DNA of 24,008 bases from Lentibacillus sp. Marseille-P4043 (GCF_900258515.1 NZ_LT984884.1:3806624-3830631), one strand, 5' to 3'; shown: positions 1 to 9,088, counted from the stretch's first letter. Notes: generated from the letters alone by a model not told the origin. Translations and numbers: made by a program.

Positions 1-2
1 TT

Positions 3-1013
3 GTCATTTCACTTGCCCTGCTATTCTTTGCTCCAGACTCACTTTCACAACTATTCGATACCATTATCAAAGAGGTAAAGCCAGTTGTTGTCGATACTTT
101 CTTAACGAGTGAAGTGGGGATTGCTGTCATTGTCAGTGTTATTATTGGGCGAATGTTGGAACGGCTTGGGTTTACAGACGGCTTAATCCGGATCTTTGTG
201 CCCATTATGCGCTTGTTTAAAATCAATCCGTCCGTCATTATTCCAAGTGCCTATAATATTCTCGGTGACATCAATGCTGCTGGAAAAATTGCCGGGCCTA
301 TTCTTGTGAAAGCAAAGGCAACAAAATCAGAACAAAAAATTGCTGTAGCAACGATGATCCAATCACCACAGTCTTTTGCAACATTTGTGCTAGGGCTGAT
401 TGCTTTATCCGTTTTTGGGATCAACGCTTTTCCACTCATCCTGCTAGCGATATTTGCACCATTAGTCATTGTGCCTTTTATCTTATCAAAAACGATTTAT
501 CGCGATACAAAAAAGGTGACGCTTACTGAACTGCCACGCTTTACACCGAAATCAACCTTTTTAAACACGATTTTTTCATCGGCAAAAGAAGGAACACAAT
601 TACTCTTGTTAGTCATTATCCCGGCTGTGACGGTTGTGTTTATCTTGATCGGTATTTTAAAATTCACCGGAATATGGGATCCGATTGAAGCAAGCATGGC
701 CTCACTATTAACCATGTCTAGCATCGAACCTGATACGGGGATTGTCTCCTTCTTGGTCGCCCCGACACTAGCCGTTGCGCAACTGGCTGATTTAACGAGT
801 ACCTTTGATCCGCGTTTAATTGTTGGCTCGTTCGTACTAGCAAACTCTGGTCTACCAATCTATGTTATTCTCGGCCAAATCCCTGCCATTTGGGCGGAAT
901 CAACCGATTTACGTGAACGTGAAGTCATTACGGCAGCATTGGTTGGAATGGTTATCCGGATTGCAACCGCGTGTATTCTTGGCTATTTCTTAACTCCTTT
1001 CTTGGTGGTGTGA
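3..1013 (+). CDS. Gate-domain (nucleoside recognition) membrane protein, 5' truncated
   Basis: The reading frame is already open at base 3, so the start of this gene lies outside the window; an internal GTG at 114 is not the real start. The visible 336 residues are very hydrophobic, with several membrane segments. The conserved polar stretch reads GDINAAGKIAGP and is followed by IQSPQSFATFVLG. This pattern fits the Gate (nucleoside recognition, PF07670) superfamily of integral membrane proteins, including YjiH-like proteins, which are thought to move small solutes. The TGA stop is three bases from the ATG of the amidohydrolase, so the two are almost certainly co-transcribed. I infer that it imports or exports the amidohydrolase substrate; the substrate cannot be read from the sequence. 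Confidence 0.75.
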   Translation, partial: VISLALLFFAPDSLSQLFDTIIKEVKPVVVDTFLTSEVGIAVIVSVIIGRMLERLGFTDGLIRIFVPIMRLFKINPSVIIPSAYNILGDINAAGKIAGPILVKAKATKSEQKIAVATMIQSPQSFATFVLGLIALSVFGINAFPLILLAIFAPLVIVPFILSKTIYRDTKKVTLTELPRFTPKSTFLNTIFSSAKEGTQLLLLVIIPAVTVVFILIGILKFTGIWDPIEASMASLLTMSSIEPDTGIVSFLVAPTLAVAQLADLTSTFDPRLIVGSFVLANSGLPIYVILGQIPAIWAESTDLREREVITAALVGMVIRIATACILGYFLTPFLVV

Positions 1014-1016
1014 TAA

Positions 1017-2243
1017 ATGATTAACACGTATTTGATTCATGCTGGAAAATTAGTAACCGTAAGTGAACTTGGTACGATTTACGATGGTGGAATGGTTATA
1101 AAAGATGGAAAAATTGCGGATGTCGGGGATATAAGCACACTGCAAAAACAATTCCCCAACCTTCCCATAAAAGACTTTTCAGACTATGTCGTTACACCAT
1201 CTTTAGTAGATTGCCATACCCATCTACTTGAATTTGCTCCATCATCCTTATATCCAATAACGGAAAAAACACATTTCCAAGCAGGAAGAGCCATTCTTCT
1301 TCACGCTTTAACATCAGGAATAACCGCACTCGGTGAGCAAATATGCGGCCATCCAGCCTGTAACTTTGCGATTGATGATTATCGCAATGTTGTCAAAGAC
1401 GTTCCACTGGATATTTCATTCGCCGCTACAAGCATATCAATCGGTTTTAAAGAATTGGCCCATTTCACATCCGTAACGAAATCAAGAGCCGTTCGCCATA
1501 CAGACCTATCTGATTCCCAACTAGTCAACGAGATTGCTAAGCAAAACGACTACCCAGGTGAAAATTTATTTATTAACGCAACCCCAGCAAATTTCACAGC
1601 AGATGAAGTTCCACGGGCTGGGGAAATCATCTATACACTTGATGAATTAAAACGTATTGTGGCGATTTACCATCTACACGGTAAACAAATCGGGGTCCAT
1701 GTTGCCGGTGAAGAAGGAATCGAAATGACATTGGACGCCGGAATAGATGTCCTGCATCATGCACACGGAATTACAGATGAGCAGATTAACCGGGCAAAAC
1801 ATCAAGGTACAAAAATAGTCGCCACACCAATGGGCGGAACCCATCTCGAACCAAATTCACCCGAAAACATCTTCAAACTAGTGAAACAAAACATCGAAGT
1901 CTCTATTGCAACCGATGCATATTTGCCACCATATCCAAATGTTGACTGGCTCCCTTTTACAGATCAGACATTACAAGGACCAGATGCATTCATGAAAATC
2001 GCCCAACCAGGGATGAAACTTTTACATGAGAATGGACTTGATGAAAACGAGGTGCTTGCCATGTTGACAGCGAACCCGGCTGCGATTTTGGGAAAAGGTG
2101 ATCAGTTTGGAAAGCTGGAACCAGGCATGGATGCTAACTTTTTAGTGACTGATGGTGTTCCAGGGCTGGAAGTTGTGGACGTGGATGAAGTTAAGCGGGT
2201 TTATTTTCGGGGAGATTTGGTTGTTGATAGGATGAGTGATTAA
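1017..2243 (+). CDS. Metal-dependent amidohydrolase (imidazolonepropionase-like)
   Basis: This 408-residue protein is a cyclic-amide hydrolase of the amidohydrolase superfamily. Residues 1-60 form the small beta-sandwich. They lead into the metal-binding VDCHTHLLEF motif (H67, H69). Further ligand candidates are H228 in IGVHVAGEEG, the HHAH cluster at 247-250 and the catalytic Asp D300 in SIATDAYLP. The C-terminal ANPAAILG...KLEPGMDANFLV stretch is the usual return to the sandwich domain. Length is typical for the family. It starts three bases after the upstream transporter gene and is closed by a strong hairpin at 2259-2292. Relatives act on imidazolones, hydantoins, dipeptides or similar ring or amide compounds; the exact substrate is unknown. 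Cytoplasmic, with no signal peptide. Confidence 0.85.
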   Translation: MINTYLIHAGKLVTVSELGTIYDGGMVIKDGKIADVGDISTLQKQFPNLPIKDFSDYVVTPSLVDCHTHLLEFAPSSLYPITEKTHFQAGRAILLHALTSGITALGEQICGHPACNFAIDDYRNVVKDVPLDISFAATSISIGFKELAHFTSVTKSRAVRHTDLSDSQLVNEIAKQNDYPGENLFINATPANFTADEVPRAGEIIYTLDELKRIVAIYHLHGKQIGVHVAGEEGIEMTLDAGIDVLHHAHGITDEQINRAKHQGTKIVATPMGGTHLEPNSPENIFKLVKQNIEVSIATDAYLPPYPNVDWLPFTDQTLQGPDAFMKIAQPGMKLLHENGLDENEVLAMLTANPAAILGKGDQFGKLEPGMDANFLVTDGVPGLEVVDVDEVKRVYFRGDLVVDRMSD

Positions 2244-2258
2244 GCATTTAAAAGGTTG

Positions 2259-2292
2259 TGCAGTCGTTTGTTTTTGATAACAAATGACTGCA
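2259..2292 (+). terminator. Terminator hairpin of the transporter-amidohydrolase operon
   Basis: A 14-bp stem (2259-2272 with 2279-2292, one G-T wobble) and a 6-base loop start 15 bases after the amidohydrolase stop. The downstream side is pyrimidine-rich (CTCCTTTTATTCATTTT), so it looks like an intrinsic terminator with a diffuse U tract. Confidence 0.7.
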
Positions 2293-2346
2293 TTGCTGTG
2301 TCTCCTTTTATTCATTTTATCCGCCTCGTCTGTGTGTTTAATTTCT

Positions 2347-2374
2347 AGATAAAGGGTCAGTTCCCAACCACGCT
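2347..2374 (+). repeat. Truncated copy of the REP-like hairpin element
   Basis: These 28 bases match 5219-5246 at 25 positions; the differences are all C/T changes. Only the left arm and the start of the loop are present, so this copy cannot form the full hairpin. Confidence 0.6.
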
Positions 2375-2526
2375 CAAAACCTATCCAAATTAGATTGTTG
2401 TTACGAAACAAAAAGTCTTGAATACTATTTGAAAACAAAAACAATAGCCAGGGAATTGCGGTGACAAATATAGGAATTATACCGGTTCCGCTTTGTTCTT
2501 TAACCATTAGATGGATCCGTAAAGGA

Positions 2527-2537
2527 GGGTCTGACCC
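2527..2537. repeat. GGGTC-T-GACCC palindrome, probable relic of the same repeat family
   Basis: An 11-base palindrome of two GGGTC/GACCC arms resembles the outer arms of the hairpin at 5223-5278. It may be the distal remains of the copy that begins at 2347. Confidence 0.4.
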
Positions 2538-2729
2538 CGTTGCACACAGGTTCTTACCCCTACTGGAAGTTTTGTTAATCCTTTTGCATGCTAACATCAC
2601 TTTTCCGTTATTTTCACTTAATTGTATAGGTATTTTGTTGCATTGAAAAAAGGGTAGAAATTATTGATAGTGAAAATAAGGCATCAAATGGTCGTTGTCA
2701 TGAATTAAACGAAAAGGAAGGGATTATAC

Positions 2730-3011
2730 ATGTTAACTGAAATAAAAATTGAACAGAATCCAATAAGATAGGCTATCTCTACATTGGAAGGGGCAGCTCA
2801 AAACTTTGAATCTTCTTTTCCGAATAAGATAGAAGGAGAGAATCAACTGGATCTGCTGGACGAGATAAATCAATTGAATCAATCTTATTCATCACTGATT
2901 GTGTCGTATCAGTTACTGCTACTTAAACATATAAAAACAACGGAAGGTTCTGTTGAGTCGCTAATAGAAACAGACTTGTTACTGGCAAACTACATGCAGT
3001 TCAGTGAATAG
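2730..3011 (+). pseudogene. DUF5344/YwqI-like LXG-partner protein, interrupted by TAG
   Basis: ATG 2730 follows a good ribosome site and opens a 94-codon frame starting MLTEIKIEQNPIR. It is cut at codon 14 by TAG (2769-2771), then continues in the same frame as AISTLEGAAQNFESSFP to a second TAG at 3009. The two halves together look like the short helical DUF5344/YwqI family, whose members are encoded just before LXG toxins and probably act as secretion partners or chaperones. The family pattern around the stop suggests that a Gln (CAG) was lost by C to T. A TTG at 2784 could restart translation, but it would remove the N-terminal helix and has no clear ribosome site. Twenty-eight bases separate it from the LXG gene at 3040, so the two form one operon. 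Confidence 0.7.
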
Positions 3012-3030
3012 CAAATAAAAGAAAGGATGG

Positions 3031-4737
3031 ATGGATGGAATGAAGACCTTAGATTCCTCAAGTTTGCATGAAGGAATCGATGCAACACTGCAGGAAATCA
3101 ACCATGTTCAAAGTAAAGTAACAGAAACGCAAAAAGGTATTCAGGCTATTATTGATTTAGAGAGCTATTTAAAAGGTAAGACAGGCGAATCAATTCGATC
3201 CTTTTATGAAAGCATTCATGGTCCCTTTTTGATCTTTTTGTACCAGTAGTTAACTCATTACAGGCAAGCATTGGAAAAGGTGCAACAAGCTGTGCAATCC
3301 TATGAACCGAATGAAAAAGGATTCATTCAAGAAGAGTTTCTGGATATCGATGTTCAACATGGATTGGACAAAGCAAAACGGGTAACGGAAAGATTAGTTG
3401 ACGAAGCAAATAGGATAATGGTCAGTGTTTCTGATCTTGTCTCTTTGCCCCAGCTTGACATGGAAGAATTCGGATCCATGGTGCAAAAAGGAAAAAGCAA
3501 AGTGAAAAATGATCTTGAACAGCTGTATGATCTAGATCAAGAACAGACAAAATCGTTAGGTAAAGTGGTAGAAGATCTGGAGCTATTAAATCAATACATA
3601 AATGAGATGTCACGTAGCTTTGCCTCAGATTACTCCATCACATCCTTTAACACGTTAACAGCATTAAAGCTGTCTGCCCTTCCTGCCATTTTAAATGAGA
3701 TATATCCTGTCGTCGAGGAGAAGGAAGAAACCAGTTTATGGACCGAGGTAAAAGAAGGCGCCGTGAAGTTTGGAAAAGGGGCAGTTAGCACGGGGAAAGG
3801 TGCTATGATTGGTGCTTATGATGTAAGAAAGGATACGGTTGTTGGTATAGGAAATACTGTCATGCATCCAGTGGATACCGCTGAGTCTATGGTGAATATG
3901 GTGATCCATCCCATAGATACTGGCAAATACTTAGGAAATGCAATAGCGGAGTCATACGAGCGTGATATGATAAATGGTGATGCCGAAAGCCGTTCGCACT
4001 GGATCACGTATGCACTGGGTACCGTTGCCACAACAGTGTTCGGTACAAAAGGAGCGGGAACAGTAACAAAGACCGGTGTAGCAACAACCAAAGCTGGTGT
4101 AAAAAAAGCTGCAACAGCGGTTAACAACACTGTAAAAAATGTAGACTTTTTAAAGCTTTTCCCTTATGCACCGCAGTATCAGCTAGCTGGAGAAAACAGG
4201 GTACCTTATAATATAGTGGATGGGAATTATTTGAAGGATCAGTTGATTTTGAAGGCGGAGATTAACTCAACTGATGCTGGGAAGGGTAAATCGTCAAAAT
4301 TTGCTGGAAAAGAAATAAAACCTGACTGGTTAGGTGATAATTATAAAGCTGTTGAGTTAGAAGGCACTGTTAAGGTTAATGGAAAAAGTATGGATATTTC
4401 AAGACGGGTCTATCAAAAAAATGATATAGATTGGGATTATAAACCAAAACATCCAAGGGCTAAAGGGCTTTCTAAAAATGAACTTACCGCAAAAGGTCGT
4501 TCACCATATGTAATAGATAAAAATGGTAAAGAGGTGCAAATTGAACTTCATCACTTAATTCAAAAAGAATCTGGCAATGTGGTAGAAATAGTAGCCACTA
4601 CACATGATGAATATAAAAAAATACTGCATGGTTTAATTAAAGTTGGTGATAGTTTTAGAAATAATGGGATATTAGATAAGCAATTCAATAACTTTAGAAA
4701 AAAGTACCGGAAGTGGCGTTCAAATAATCTAAAATGA
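3031..4737 (+). pseudogene. LXG polymorphic toxin (YeeF-like) with LHH nuclease tip, interrupted by TAG
   Basis: One frame runs from ATG 3031 (or 3040, MKTLDSSSLHEG, which fits LXG starts better) to 4737, broken only by a TAG at 3247-3249. The first part, with LKGKTGESIRSFYESIHGPF, is a typical LXG N terminus. After the stop the LXG domain continues through QALEKVQQAVQSYEPNEKGF and VSDLVSLPQLD. A middle region (about 3730-4190) with AYDVRKDTVVGIGNTVMHP and SRSHWITYALGTVATT resembles B. subtilis YeeF. The C terminus holds an LHH nuclease motif (IELHHLIQKESGN, followed by H-DEYKKILHG). LXG proteins are exported by the type VII (Esx/Yuk) system to kill competitors. A restart at TTG 3271 would lack the first part of the LXG domain, so the export form is probably lost. 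The toxin tip itself is undamaged and is followed by its immunity gene. Confidence 0.8.
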
Positions 4738-4746
4738 GGTGATTAA

Positions 4747-5169
4747 GTGATGAATAATGAACTTTTGGAAATGATAAATAAACATATCGAAAAAGGAGAC
4801 TTTACAGGGCGCTTTACTAATGAAAATATAGATAGGACTGAGCAAGAATTGGGAGTTGATTTTCCTGAAGGGTATAAAGAATTCATAAAAAGGTTTGGGG
4901 CTGGTGGCATTTGCGGCGTTGATGTTCTAGGAATAGAAGGAATGGACTATGCTTCTGTGGTTGAGAGTACAAAGCAGTATAGAGGTTTAGGATTGCCAAA
5001 AAATTATTTAGTTATAGAGGATGTAGACGAATTTGTTTATTGCCTAAACACAATGGACGACTCTGTAGTACGGTGGGATGATATAAGCAAACAAGAATTA
5101 AAAAGATATTTAACTTTTGATGAATATTTGAAAGACTCCTTTCAAGAGGCTATTGATAATATGGATTAA
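4747..5169 (+). CDS. SUKH (SMI1/KNR4) family immunity protein
   Basis: This 140-residue acidic protein fits the SUKH superfamily. The features are an N-terminal helix, then TEQELGVDFPEGYKEFIKRFGAGG, a central VLGIEGMDYASVV and a C-terminal YLTFDEYLKDSFQEA. SUKH proteins are the commonest immunity partners of nuclease toxins in LXG and other polymorphic systems and bind the toxin tip. It begins nine bases after the toxin stop. The ribosome site GAGGTG (4736-4741) suits ATG 4750 better than GTG 4747. Expected role: neutralising the LHH nuclease encoded upstream, in the cytoplasm. It is intact although the toxin gene carries a nonsense codon. Confidence 0.85.
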   Translation: MMNNELLEMINKHIEKGDFTGRFTNENIDRTEQELGVDFPEGYKEFIKRFGAGGICGVDVLGIEGMDYASVVESTKQYRGLGLPKNYLVIEDVDEFVYCLNTMDDSVVRWDDISKQELKRYLTFDEYLKDSFQEAIDNMD

Positions 5170-5222
5170 AATGAAGTTATAGTATGGATTTTAATGAATC
5201 TAGTATTAGGAAGTTCAGAGAT

Positions 5223-5278
5223 AAAGGGTCAGTCCCCAATTACGCTAACACTTTAGCACAGTGGGGGACTGACCCTTT
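5223..5278. repeat. REP-like hairpin element between convergent genes
   Basis: A perfect 15-bp inverted repeat (5223-5237 with 5264-5278) encloses a second small hairpin GCTAA-CACT-TTAGC (5244-5257). The arms read AAAGGGTCAGTCCCC. A truncated copy is at 2347. The nested palindrome and its dispersed copies suit a REP/MITE-type element. Lying between SUKH and the convergent repressor gene, it could also serve as a two-way terminator. Confidence 0.65.
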
Positions 5279-5299
5279 CAATTGCACTTTCAATTGCAC
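5276..5299 (+). repeat. Tandem duplication of a 12-mer
   Basis: TTTCAATTGCAC occurs twice in direct succession (5276-5287 and 5288-5299) exactly at the right edge of the hairpin element and just beyond the stop codon of the GbsR-like gene. It may be a footprint of the repeat's insertion or of replication slippage. Confidence 0.75.
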
Positions 5300-5300
5300 C

Positions 5301-5864
5301 TCAATCAACTGGGATATACTTATATATCTCCCCGGACTTAATGAGTTTGGTAAGTTTACCCAGCCAATTATAATATACCAAGGCATCATCGAGTTGTTGA
5401 TAATCCTGCCTGGCTCTTTCTCGCAATGCTTCATCTGTTTCACTATTTTCTATCACTTCATTAAGTTGTTCCTGGGACTTCCTGATACTAACCAAAAACA
5501 TTTCCACTTCGCGTTCCCATTTCATACCGAAAAATTGAGAGAAATAATTGAAGAAATTTTTTTCAGCTTTAAAAAAATCACGTTTTGAACCTTTTTGCCA
5601 TATTTTTTGCACAATATTGATTTCCTGTAGCTTTCTTACGGATGTACTCATGCTCGCCTTGCTCATTCCGAGCTCTTCCTTCATTTGATCCAGCGTAATG
5701 GGGTGGTGTTTAAAGTACATAATGGCGTATAATCTTCCCACTGATGGTGTAACACCATATAAATCCATTGTTTCTGAAATGGTATTAATTATCATATTTT
5801 CAGCCTGTGCAACTTTCATTTGGTTTTCCTGCTTATTCTCATTACTATTCTGTGAGTAATCCAA
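5301..5864 (-). CDS. GbsR-like MarR-type repressor, copy 1
   Basis: The protein has 187 residues. A winged-helix domain with ETMDLYGVTPSVGRLYAIMYF and MTKEELGMSKASMSTSVRKLQE-type recognition-helix sequence (here LDQMKEELGMSKASM) is followed by a helical C-terminal part with FFGMKWEREVEMFLVSIRKS. This is the pattern of GbsR, the choline-sensing repressor of glycine betaine synthesis and choline uptake in B. subtilis. The start is TTG at 5864, eight bases after GGAGG. A -35/-10 pair lies at 5973-6002. The gene follows the ABC transporter operon on the same strand but has its own promoter. A close paralogue lies at 13332-13913. I infer that it regulates the neighbouring transport operon, a choline-type osmoprotectant gene, or both; the sequence does not prove the target. 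Confidence 0.85.
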   Translation of the reverse strand: MDYSQNSNENKQENQMKVAQAENMIINTISETMDLYGVTPSVGRLYAIMYFKHHPITLDQMKEELGMSKASMSTSVRKLQEINIVQKIWQKGSKRDFFKAEKNFFNYFSQFFGMKWEREVEMFLVSIRKSQEQLNEVIENSETDEALRERARQDYQQLDDALVYYNWLGKLTKLIKSGEIYKYIPVD

Positions 5865-5972
5865 TTATAACAACCTCCCTTCCTCCGTTGTGACGCCCGG
5901 GAAATTTATTATTATCAAAACACCATGTCCAATTTATTCAATAAGTACACAATGGTTTTAATATTTGATTGC

Positions 5973-6002
5973 AGTTTACTAAACGTGAAATAAATGTGTC
6001 AA
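5973..6002 (-). promoter_or_regulatory. SigA-type promoter of GbsR-like copy 1 with overlapping dyad
   Basis: Read on the minus strand, TTGACA (5997-6002) is followed after 18 bases by TAAACT (5973-5978). The dyad GTTTA-G-TAAAC (5974-5984) covers the -10 box, a natural place for autorepression. No gene lies in the rest of 5865-6141. Confidence 0.55.
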
Positions 6003-6141
6003 GCTATCGTTAATTATTTAAACCTTTTCATTATTCCACTTCGGAGGGGCTGTATGATTATTCAATCAAGCCAGTAAATGTAGATAACCTGTACACCTCA
6101 GCAGGGTCCCCCTATTTTTAAATGACTATTTAACTGAATCT

Positions 6142-7194
6142 TTAGAGATAATGTGAATTTATAGGAAGTTCTAGGCCTATGCGGTCTCCCCTATGATAGC
6201 GATTCTTTTGATCAGTATTGAACTGGTCGACCAAAAGTTCCGTTCCATTCAAATCAACAAAATAACGTATAAAGTTTCCGTTATAAACGACTTTAGAGAT
6301 TTGACCTTGAAGTTTACTGCTTTCATTAATGATAATTCGCTCAGGGCGAATCATTATTTTACAGTTTTTCTTATTTTGAGTTTCGTCCTCCCTATTCACC
6401 TCAAACTGAAAGTAAGGGGTTTTGAAAAAGGTCGTCTGGTCTTCTGTTTGAGTTGTTCCTTCCAAGATATTGGAATGTCCAACGAAATTAGCCACAAATG
6501 GGTTCCGAGGATGATTATAAATTTCATCTGGCGGCCCTATTTGTTGAATCACTCCATCATTCAGGACAACAACCCGGTCCGAGATACTAAGTGCCTCTTC
6601 CTGATCATGCGTTACAAAAATAACTGTTAAATTCAATTCTTCTTTTAATCTGCGAATTTCCTCGCGCATAATCATACGAAGGTTTGCATCAAGGTTAGAC
6701 AGGGGTTCATCCAGTAACAATACTTTAGGCTGCAAGACAAGACAGCGTGCAATCGCAACACGTTGCTGCTGTCCACCGCTCAATTCACTCGGTTTGCGGT
6801 CACCGTAATCTTCCAGCTGTACTTGCGACAATGCTTGATGAATGCGCTCCTTGCGTTGGGATTTATCCACCTTTTTTATCTTTAGTCCATATTCTACATT
6901 TTGATAGACTGACATATGAGGGAACAGGGCATAATTTTGAAATACCATTCCCGTCGAACGCTTTTCTGGAGGTAAATGATCAACTCTATGGTTGTCCAGA
7001 ATGATTTCCCCGGAGTCCTGTTTATGGAAACCGCCAATCGTGCGTAACAATGTTGTTTTACCACAACCGCTCGGCCCGATAAAGGAAATCAGTTCCCCTT
7101 TGTCAATTTGAACGGAAATATTGTCAACTGCTGTCACATCTCCAAAATATTTATACAGATGCTTCAAATTTAAAAAAGCTTCTTGTTGTGGCAC
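6142..7194 (-). CDS. ABC transporter ATP-binding subunit (FbpC/PotA/PhnT type)
   Basis: This is the energising subunit of the import system encoded upstream of it. It has Walker A GPSGCGKTT, a Q-loop (VFQNYALFPHMSV), signature LSGGQQQR, Walker B VLLLDEP and an H-loop VTHDQEEA. These are followed by a roughly 110-residue C-terminal TOBE-like domain (MIRPERIII). This arrangement is typical of iron(III), spermidine, sulfate and 2-aminoethylphosphonate importers. The frame is open from ATG 7221, but AAGGAGG (7202-7208) lies inside that extension and is placed eight bases before GTG 7194, so GTG 7194 (350 residues, V-PQQEAFLNLK) is preferred. A 205-bp gap separates it from the permease gene, so it may have its own promoter or RNA processing site. 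Confidence 0.85.
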   Translation of the reverse strand: MPQQEAFLNLKHLYKYFGDVTAVDNISVQIDKGELISFIGPSGCGKTTLLRTIGGFHKQDSGEIILDNHRVDHLPPEKRSTGMVFQNYALFPHMSVYQNVEYGLKIKKVDKSQRKERIHQALSQVQLEDYGDRKPSELSGGQQQRVAIARCLVLQPKVLLLDEPLSNLDANLRMIMREEIRRLKEELNLTVIFVTHDQEEALSISDRVVVLNDGVIQQIGPPDEIYNHPRNPFVANFVGHSNILEGTTQTEDQTTFFKTPYFQFEVNREDETQNKKNCKIMIRPERIIINESSKLQGQISKVVYNGNFIRYFVDLNGTELLVDQFNTDQKNRYHRGDRIGLELPINSHYL

Positions 7195-7399
7195 AGTCAA
7201 AACCTCCTTTATATTTTTCATACCAAGGCTTTGGGATAAATAACACCCGCCCCGGCATTGTGTACTTTTTATGACCTGCTATAATCGTTATGTACCAAGC
7301 CTTAGAAGCATACGCCTATGAAATTCCAGTTTAATTTCTGAAAACAGAGGATTTATTTCATGAAATTTATCATTCAACGCGAGCAATTAATTGCGAGTG

Positions 7400-9088
7400 C
7401 TAAATCTTTACACCTGTCCGTTTTTCTATGAATTTCAAAAGCCCCATACAAGCAAGAACGATGACAATCAAAACAAAGGACATCGCAGAAGCCATCCCAA
7501 TTTTTGCCTGTTGAGCCAGATTAAGAATATAAACAGCAGCTAGATTTGTACCTGGAGCAATAAGAAACACTACAGAACTGATGGAAACCATAGCTGTCAT
7601 AAATGTATACACAAATCCAGCAACAAAAGACGGACTCAAAATCGGTGCAACAACCCGAAGAAATGTGCGGTAGGGGCCAGCTCCCAGATCATTGGAGGCC
7701 TCTTCCATGGAAGAATCAATCTGGTGCATTTTACTGATACTGTTTTCCATACCAACACCAATTTTCCTAAAGGTCATGTTTAACACAAGCAATGTCACCG
7801 TTCCTGTTAAAAAGAACGGAGAACCGTTAAAAATCAACACATAGCCAATTCCCATCACTGTTCCTGGAACAGCCAGTCCGAATAGCGTCAAGAACTCCAT
7901 GACTTGTTTACCGGGAATCGGCTTTCTTGCAAACAAATACCCTTGTAACATGCCAATCACTGCAGCAAATATAGCAGATATAAAGGAAACAACAATACTC
8001 GTATATAACGATCCCCATTCGGTTTGTTCTTTGAAATGCTCGAGAGTAAACGTATTATCAATACCGATGATTTTGACAAAAGCACCGAGCACAACCATCA
8101 CGAACATACCGAGAACAAAAACGATAAATAATGTGCTGATCCCAACCATCACAGCTTTCACTGACTTTGATAAGGGAGCATTGGAACCGCCGGATTCACC
8201 ACTGATAGTTTCCAGATTTGTATCCTTTAAATAGTAGGTCTGGAATATAAAGATGATCAAACTGGGGATAATCAGGAAAACTCCCATTACGGCAGCAAGT
8301 TCCATATTATGTTGACCGACCACGGCCAAGTATGTCTCTGACGCCAAAAATGGCAATCCTCCTCCGATAATCAGCGGATTAGAGAAGTCAGCCAGTGCCA
8401 TGACAAAGACTAACAAAGCAGCCTTGATAATCCCGGACTTAGCAAGAGGAATTGTCACTTTACGCAGTGTTCCCCACTGATTAGAGCCGAGATCTCTTGA
8501 GGCATGCTCCAGACTTGGATTCATCGTGCGCAACGTGCCCTCTACCAGCATATAACCAATGGGGAAATAACCAATAACCTGAGCTAATACCACACCCCAA
8601 AAACCATATATACTGAATTCCCAGCCAAACCAGCTATTTAGCAATTGTGTAATCAAACCATTTCGGCCCAGTAAGATAATGAGTGATAAGGAAAAAATAA
8701 AAGGCGGAGTTACCAAAGGCAACAGAGCTACTCCACTATAAAACCGGGCCAAATAACTTTTTGAACGTGTTACATAAAGGCCAACAGCAATACTCAAAGT
8801 GGTAACAATAATGGTTGTCAAAACAGCAGAAGCCACACTATTACGCAGAGATTGCAAATAAGCAGATGAAGAAAAAAACTCCTTGTAATGCTCTATGGTT
8901 AAGGCTCCTGAACCGATGCCAAAGCTTCTTAATAAGACAGCCAGAACCGGTACAACGATAAACAACAGAATGGCCAGAGCGAGAACCGATGTTAAAATTG
9001 CAAAGCCTGGTTCAGACCAGAATTTTTTCCATGTTGTTATTAAAGAATTGGGCTTCCGTCTCGAAAGCGTCATGTTCACAGTCAACAC
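7400..9088 (-). CDS. ABC transporter permease with two fused domains (FbpB/SfuB-like)
   Basis: The protein has about 560 residues and roughly a dozen membrane segments. It contains two BPD_transp_1 domains in one chain, as in FbpB/SfuB, ThiP and PhnU/V-type systems. Each half has its EAA loop that docks the ATPase: EHASRDLGSNQWGTLRKVTIP in the first and EEASNDLGAGPYRTFLRV in the second. The start is uncertain. AAAAGGAG lies close to the far upstream GTG (9088), and GTG 9079 or ATG 9073 are better spaced. The gene lies between the binding-protein gene, separated by a hairpin, and the ATPase gene. It forms the membrane channel for the imported solute. Confidence 0.85.
   Translation of the reverse strand: MLTVNMTLSRRKPNSLITTWKKFWSEPGFAILTSVLALAILLFIVVPVLAVLLRSFGIGSGALTIEHYKEFFSSSAYLQSLRNSVASAVLTTIIVTTLSIAVGLYVTRSKSYLARFYSGVALLPLVTPPFIFSLSLIILLGRNGLITQLLNSWFGWEFSIYGFWGVVLAQVIGYFPIGYMLVEGTLRTMNPSLEHASRDLGSNQWGTLRKVTIPLAKSGIIKAALLVFVMALADFSNPLIIGGGLPFLASETYLAVVGQHNMELAAVMGVFLIIPSLIIFIFQTYYLKDTNLETISGESGGSNAPLSKSVKAVMVGISTLFIVFVLGMFVMVVLGAFVKIIGIDNTFTLEHFKEQTEWGSLYTSIVVSFISAIFAAVIGMLQGYLFARKPIPGKQVMEFLTLFGLAVPGTVMGIGYVLIFNGSPFFLTGTVTLLVLNMTFRKIGVGMENSISKMHQIDSSMEEASNDLGAGPYRTFLRVVAPILSPSFVAGFVYTFMTAMVSISSVVFLIAPGTNLAAVYILNLAQQAKIGMASAMSFVLIVIVLACMGLLKFIEKRTGVKI

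Larger units (their letters stand above)
2293..2729. other. Intergenic stretch with decayed repeat fragments
   Basis: I find no convincing gene in this 437-bp stretch. It holds a partial copy of the REP-like hairpin (2347-2374) and a second GGGTC-T-GACCC palindrome (2527-2537). The minus strand is open through here and can encode a hydrophobic patch, but that frame runs through the repeat and into the amidohydrolase gene, so it is treated as chance or relic. A good ribosome site (AAGGAAGGG, about 2714-2722) precedes the ATG at 2730. Confidence 0.5.

Noticed and set aside
2142..2600. A 152-codon minus-strand frame with a hydrophobic segment
   Set aside because: It runs through the end of the amidohydrolase gene, the terminator hairpin and the REP-like repeat, and has no ribosome site; it is probably a shadow.
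2730..4737. Reassigned TAG codon as explanation for the two interrupted LXG genes
   Set aside because: TAG ends apparently normal genes in this window (for example the ABC permease at 7400 and the LXG partner at 3009), so no general recoding is supported.
7381..7400. GCAATTAATTGC palindrome as terminator of the permease gene
   Set aside because: It is AT-rich, has no loop and no T tract, and the ATPase gene follows on the same strand; too weak to call.
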